From Bacteroidales bacterium Bact_23 (GTDB lineage: Bacteria > Bacteroidota > Bacteroidia > Bacteroidales > Lentimicrobiaceae): DNA of 6,573 nt. Location of the stretch: the NCBI GenBank assembly GCA_001603685.1, contig LUZO01000431.1:1-6573 (forward strand). The letters are read 5' to 3'. The position numbers and the translations under genes are program-made. Of this stretch, positions 4,820 through 6,573 are shown piece by piece. The notes below the pieces were generated by a model. The model had not been told where the DNA came from, made no database searches, and saw nothing but the letters and a program-made list of their open reading frames with translations. The stretch's first letter is position 1; every line of letters starts with the position of its first letter.

Positions 4820-5782
4820 ATGAACGAAAATATGCACTTTGATGCCATTGTAATAGGCGGCGGCCCTGCCGGAATGACTGCCGGCATCTATCTCTCACGC
4901 GCCCGCCTGCGCACACTCGTTATCAGCGACGGCGTATTCGGCGGACAAATGGTACTCACCCACGAAATCGCCAACTACCCCGGCGTAGAGAGCATCTCGG
5001 GCTACCAGTTGTCGAACATTATGAAAAAACAGGCCAAAAGCTTTGGCTGCACCATAAAAAGCAATTTAAAGGTAACCGATGTTCAGGCCGAAGGCGATGT
5101 AAAATCGGTAACCCTTGAAGACGGTTCAACCTATACCGCCAATGCCATTATCCTGACTCCCGGCGGCCGTTCACGCACCCTGAATGTCCCCGGCGAAGAT
5201 ACCTTCAAGGGGCAGGGAATCTCCTACTGCGCTACCTGCGACGGCGACTTCTTCACCGATAAGGAAATTGTGGTGGTGGGAGGCGGTAACTCAGCGCTCG
5301 AAGAGGCGGTTTCGCTTACCAAATACGCTTCGAAAGTAACCATCGTACATCAGTTCGACCATTTCCAGGCGTTTGAATATGCCGTGGAAGAGGCAAAAGC
5401 CAATCCCAAAATCAATTTCATCATGGAATCGGTGATTACCGCTTTCCACGGAAACGAGAAACTGGAAAGCGTGGATATCAAAAACCTGAAAACCGGTGTA
5501 GTGGAAAACTTCCGTACCGATGGTGTGTTTATATTTATTGGATATGTACCCAATACCGAGTTTGTTAAGGGCAAGGTGGAACTGAACCAGTGGAATGAGA
5601 TTGTGGTAAACAACGATATGGCCACCAGCGTTCCCGGTGTTTTTGCAGCCGGCGATTCCACCGCCAAACGCTACCGCCAGGTAACCACCGCTGTGGGCGA
5701 CGGTACCGTAGCGGCGCTGGCAGCGGCACACCATATCCACCAGATGAAATCAAAACGATTACAGGAAACCTTAACCAACTGA
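4820..5782 (+). CDS. trxB: Thioredoxin reductase (TrxB family) lacking the NADPH-specifying arginines
   Basis: A 320-residue low-molecular-weight thioredoxin reductase, the flavoenzyme that passes electrons from a cofactor through FAD and a redox disulfide to thioredoxin in the cytoplasm. The FAD-binding motif G-G-G-P-A-G is at 13-18, the redox site C-A-T-C at 137-140 (in I-S-Y-C-A-T-C-D-G-D), the second dinucleotide motif G-G-G-N-S-A at 154-159, and the C-terminal FAD motif G-V-F-A-A-G-D at 273-279 followed by Y-R-Q. Length is standard. The unusual part is H-Q-F-D-H-F-Q (177-183), where NADPH enzymes have H-R-R-x-x-x-R: all three arginines that hold the 2'-phosphate are replaced, so NADH, ferredoxin, a reduced flavin or another donor is possible. 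The start at ATG 4820 places the FAD strand at the normal distance; no in-frame ATG, GTG or TTG occurs in the leader hairpin region just upstream. The stop is one base before the membrane-anchored thioredoxin gene, so the two are translationally coupled. Confidence 0.95.
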   Translation: MNENMHFDAIVIGGGPAGMTAGIYLSRARLRTLVISDGVFGGQMVLTHEIANYPGVESISGYQLSNIMKKQAKSFGCTIKSNLKVTDVQAEGDVKSVTLEDGSTYTANAIILTPGGRSRTLNVPGEDTFKGQGISYCATCDGDFFTDKEIVVVGGGNSALEEAVSLTKYASKVTIVHQFDHFQAFEYAVEEAKANPKINFIMESVITAFHGNEKLESVDIKNLKTGVVENFRTDGVFIFIGYVPNTEFVKGKVELNQWNEIVVNNDMATSVPGVFAAGDSTAKRYRQVTTAVGDGTVAALAAAHHIHQMKSKRLQETLTN

Positions 5783-5783
5783 T

Positions 5784-6203
5784 ATGTCAACCGGACTCAT
5801 TATCGCCATCGCCGTACTTACGCTGTTTATCGTCTATATGATCTATTCGTTCAGAAAGATGAAAAACATGTCGGCCGTGGAACAGAGTGAAAAGATCGTC
5901 ACCCTCACTGCAGAGAATTTTCATAATCAGATTAAAAAAGGCCTTGTTATGGTCGATTTCTGGGCCGAATGGTGCATGCCCTGCAAGGTAATGGGCCCGG
6001 TACTCAACGAACTGGCCGACGACGAGAATTTCAAGGCTACCATAGGAAAGCTGAATGTGGATCACTATCAGGCAGTTTCGCAAAAATACAGCATCAGGGG
6101 AATTCCTACACTGATACTTTTTAAGGATGGAAAAGAGGTAGATCGGATTGTAGGACTAAAACCCAAGGATCATCTCATCAAACAGGTGAACAGATACGCA
6201 TAA
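5784..6203 (+). CDS. Membrane-anchored thioredoxin
   Basis: A 139-residue protein made of one N-terminal membrane segment and a complete thioredoxin domain. Residues 4-22 (GLIIAIAVLTLFIVYMIYS) are hydrophobic, followed by R-K-M-K. With no charge before the segment and positive charges just after it, the positive-inside rule puts the thioredoxin domain in the cytoplasm, on the same side as the reductase. The domain covers about 36-139 with active site W-C-M-P-C (63-67; Met replaces the usual Gly), the strand V-M-V-D-F-W-A-E before it and the cis-proline P108 in R-G-I-P-T-L. No cleavage site is evident after the membrane segment, so it reads as an anchor. The ATG lies one base after the trxB stop, so it is very likely the cognate substrate of that reductase. 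It may deliver reducing power to membrane or envelope partners (inference). The gene is closed by a strong terminator. Confidence 0.93.
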   Translation: MSTGLIIAIAVLTLFIVYMIYSFRKMKNMSAVEQSEKIVTLTAENFHNQIKKGLVMVDFWAEWCMPCKVMGPVLNELADDENFKATIGKLNVDHYQAVSQKYSIRGIPTLILFKDGKEVDRIVGLKPKDHLIKQVNRYA

Positions 6204-6236
6204 CTGCTTATTCTTTTCATACACTATATCATCAAC

Positions 6237-6273
6237 CGCCCCGGAACAGCAATGTCTCCGGGGTGCTTTTTTT
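6237..6273 (+). terminator. Strong intrinsic terminator of the trxB-thioredoxin operon
   Basis: CCCCGGA (6239-6245) pairs with TCCGGGG (6257-6263) around an 11-nt loop. Including a G-U pair at the base (6238 with 6264) and the 6237-6265 C-G pair the stem has 9 bp. It is followed after one C by seven T (6267-6273). It lies 33 bases after the thioredoxin stop codon. Confidence 0.93.
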
Positions 6274-6338
6274 AAAATCTGATTAAAACTCAAAAGATAT
6301 AAACCTGGCATACGCAACCTCAATAAAGATAGAAAACA

Positions 6339-6573
6339 ATCCGCGTTATCCGTGTGCCGTAAAAGGATGGAACACTGATGACACGGATCAGACGGGTGAT
6401 TACGGATAAAATCAGTGGAAATCAGTTAAATCCGCGTTATCCGTGTGCCGTAAAAGGATGGAACACCGATGACACAGATCAGACGGATGATTACGGATTA
6501 AATCAGTGGAAATCAGTTAAATCCGTGTTATCCGTGTTCTATAAAAAGGATGGAACACCGATGACACAGATCA
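6339..6573. repeat. 91-bp tandem repeat, at least 2.6 copies, running off the window
   Basis: Copies start at 6339, 6430 and 6521, exactly 91 bp apart; the third is cut by the window end after 53 bases. Each begins ATCCGCGTTATCCGTGT (or ATCCGTGTTATCCGTGT) and ends AATCAGTGGAAATCAGTTAA. Copies differ at a few bases, and the third has one extra base near 6540-6545. Within copy 1 three complementary pairs nest: ATCCGTGT (6348-6355) with ACACGGAT (6381-6388), CCGTAA (6357-6362) with TTACGG (6400-6405), and CACTGAT (6373-6379) with ATCAGTG (6411-6417). They compete or interleave, so several folds are possible. No coding sequence is evident. Similar ATCCGTGTTATCCGTGT repeats are known between genes in Bacteroidota from general experience; no database check was made. 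Confidence 0.93.

Noticed and set aside
6339..6573. CRISPR array
   Set aside because: The repeat is continuous at 91 bp with no unique spacers between copies, and no cas gene is visible.

Overview
The window looks like a chromosomal segment from a member of the Bacteroidota, probably Bacteroidales or Marinilabiliales-like. The evidence is the -7 promoter element TAnnTTTG, seen intact as TAATTTTG before two genes; starts mostly without a Shine-Dalgarno sequence; A-rich leaders; protein families typical of that phylum; and intergenic ATCCGTGTTATCCGTGT-type repeats. The species cannot be named from sequence alone. All recognised genes are on the + strand.

Layout: (1) 1-181, the AT-rich 3' end of an ATP-binding protein (AAA/DUF4143 type), followed by a roughly 240-base spacer with several inverted repeats. 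(2) 421-1278, an AraC-family regulator. (3) 1371-3573, a likely operon of a YceI-family protein, a pirin (YhhW-type cupin) and a YgiD-type extradiol dioxygenase, with a promoter at about 1330. (4) 3574-3832, a spacer with five copies of a 14-bp pyrimidine-rich tandem repeat, then a promoter at about 3802. (5) 3833-4671, an OsmC-family protein and a small thioredoxin-fold protein with an atypical Cys arrangement, closed by a strong intrinsic terminator at 4702-4745. (6) 4820-6203, a thioredoxin reductase (trxB) and a membrane-anchored thioredoxin separated by one base, closed by a second strong terminator at 6237-6273. (7) 6339-6573, a 91-bp tandem repeat with at least 2.6 copies, running off the end of the window.

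Inferred theme: oxidative, electrophile and quinone stress plus thiol redox balance. Pirin and YgiD families act on flavonols or catechols; YceI proteins bind isoprenoid or quinone-like lipids; OsmC proteins reduce organic peroxides through a Cys pair; the thioredoxin reductase and two thioredoxin-fold proteins supply or pass on reducing power.

Three observations deserve most attention. First, two exact copies of TTCCTGAAAGT spaced 21 bp sit just upstream of the yceI promoter, which is the geometry of an AraC-type activator site, and a third copy of its first 10 bases precedes the pirin gene. Second, the thioredoxin reductase keeps CATC and both dinucleotide-fold glycine motifs but has lost the arginines of the NADPH-specifying HRRxxxR motif (here HQFDHFQ), so it may not use NADPH. 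Third, the thioredoxin-like protein beside OsmC lacks the normal WCxxC and carries CC-x6-C instead.
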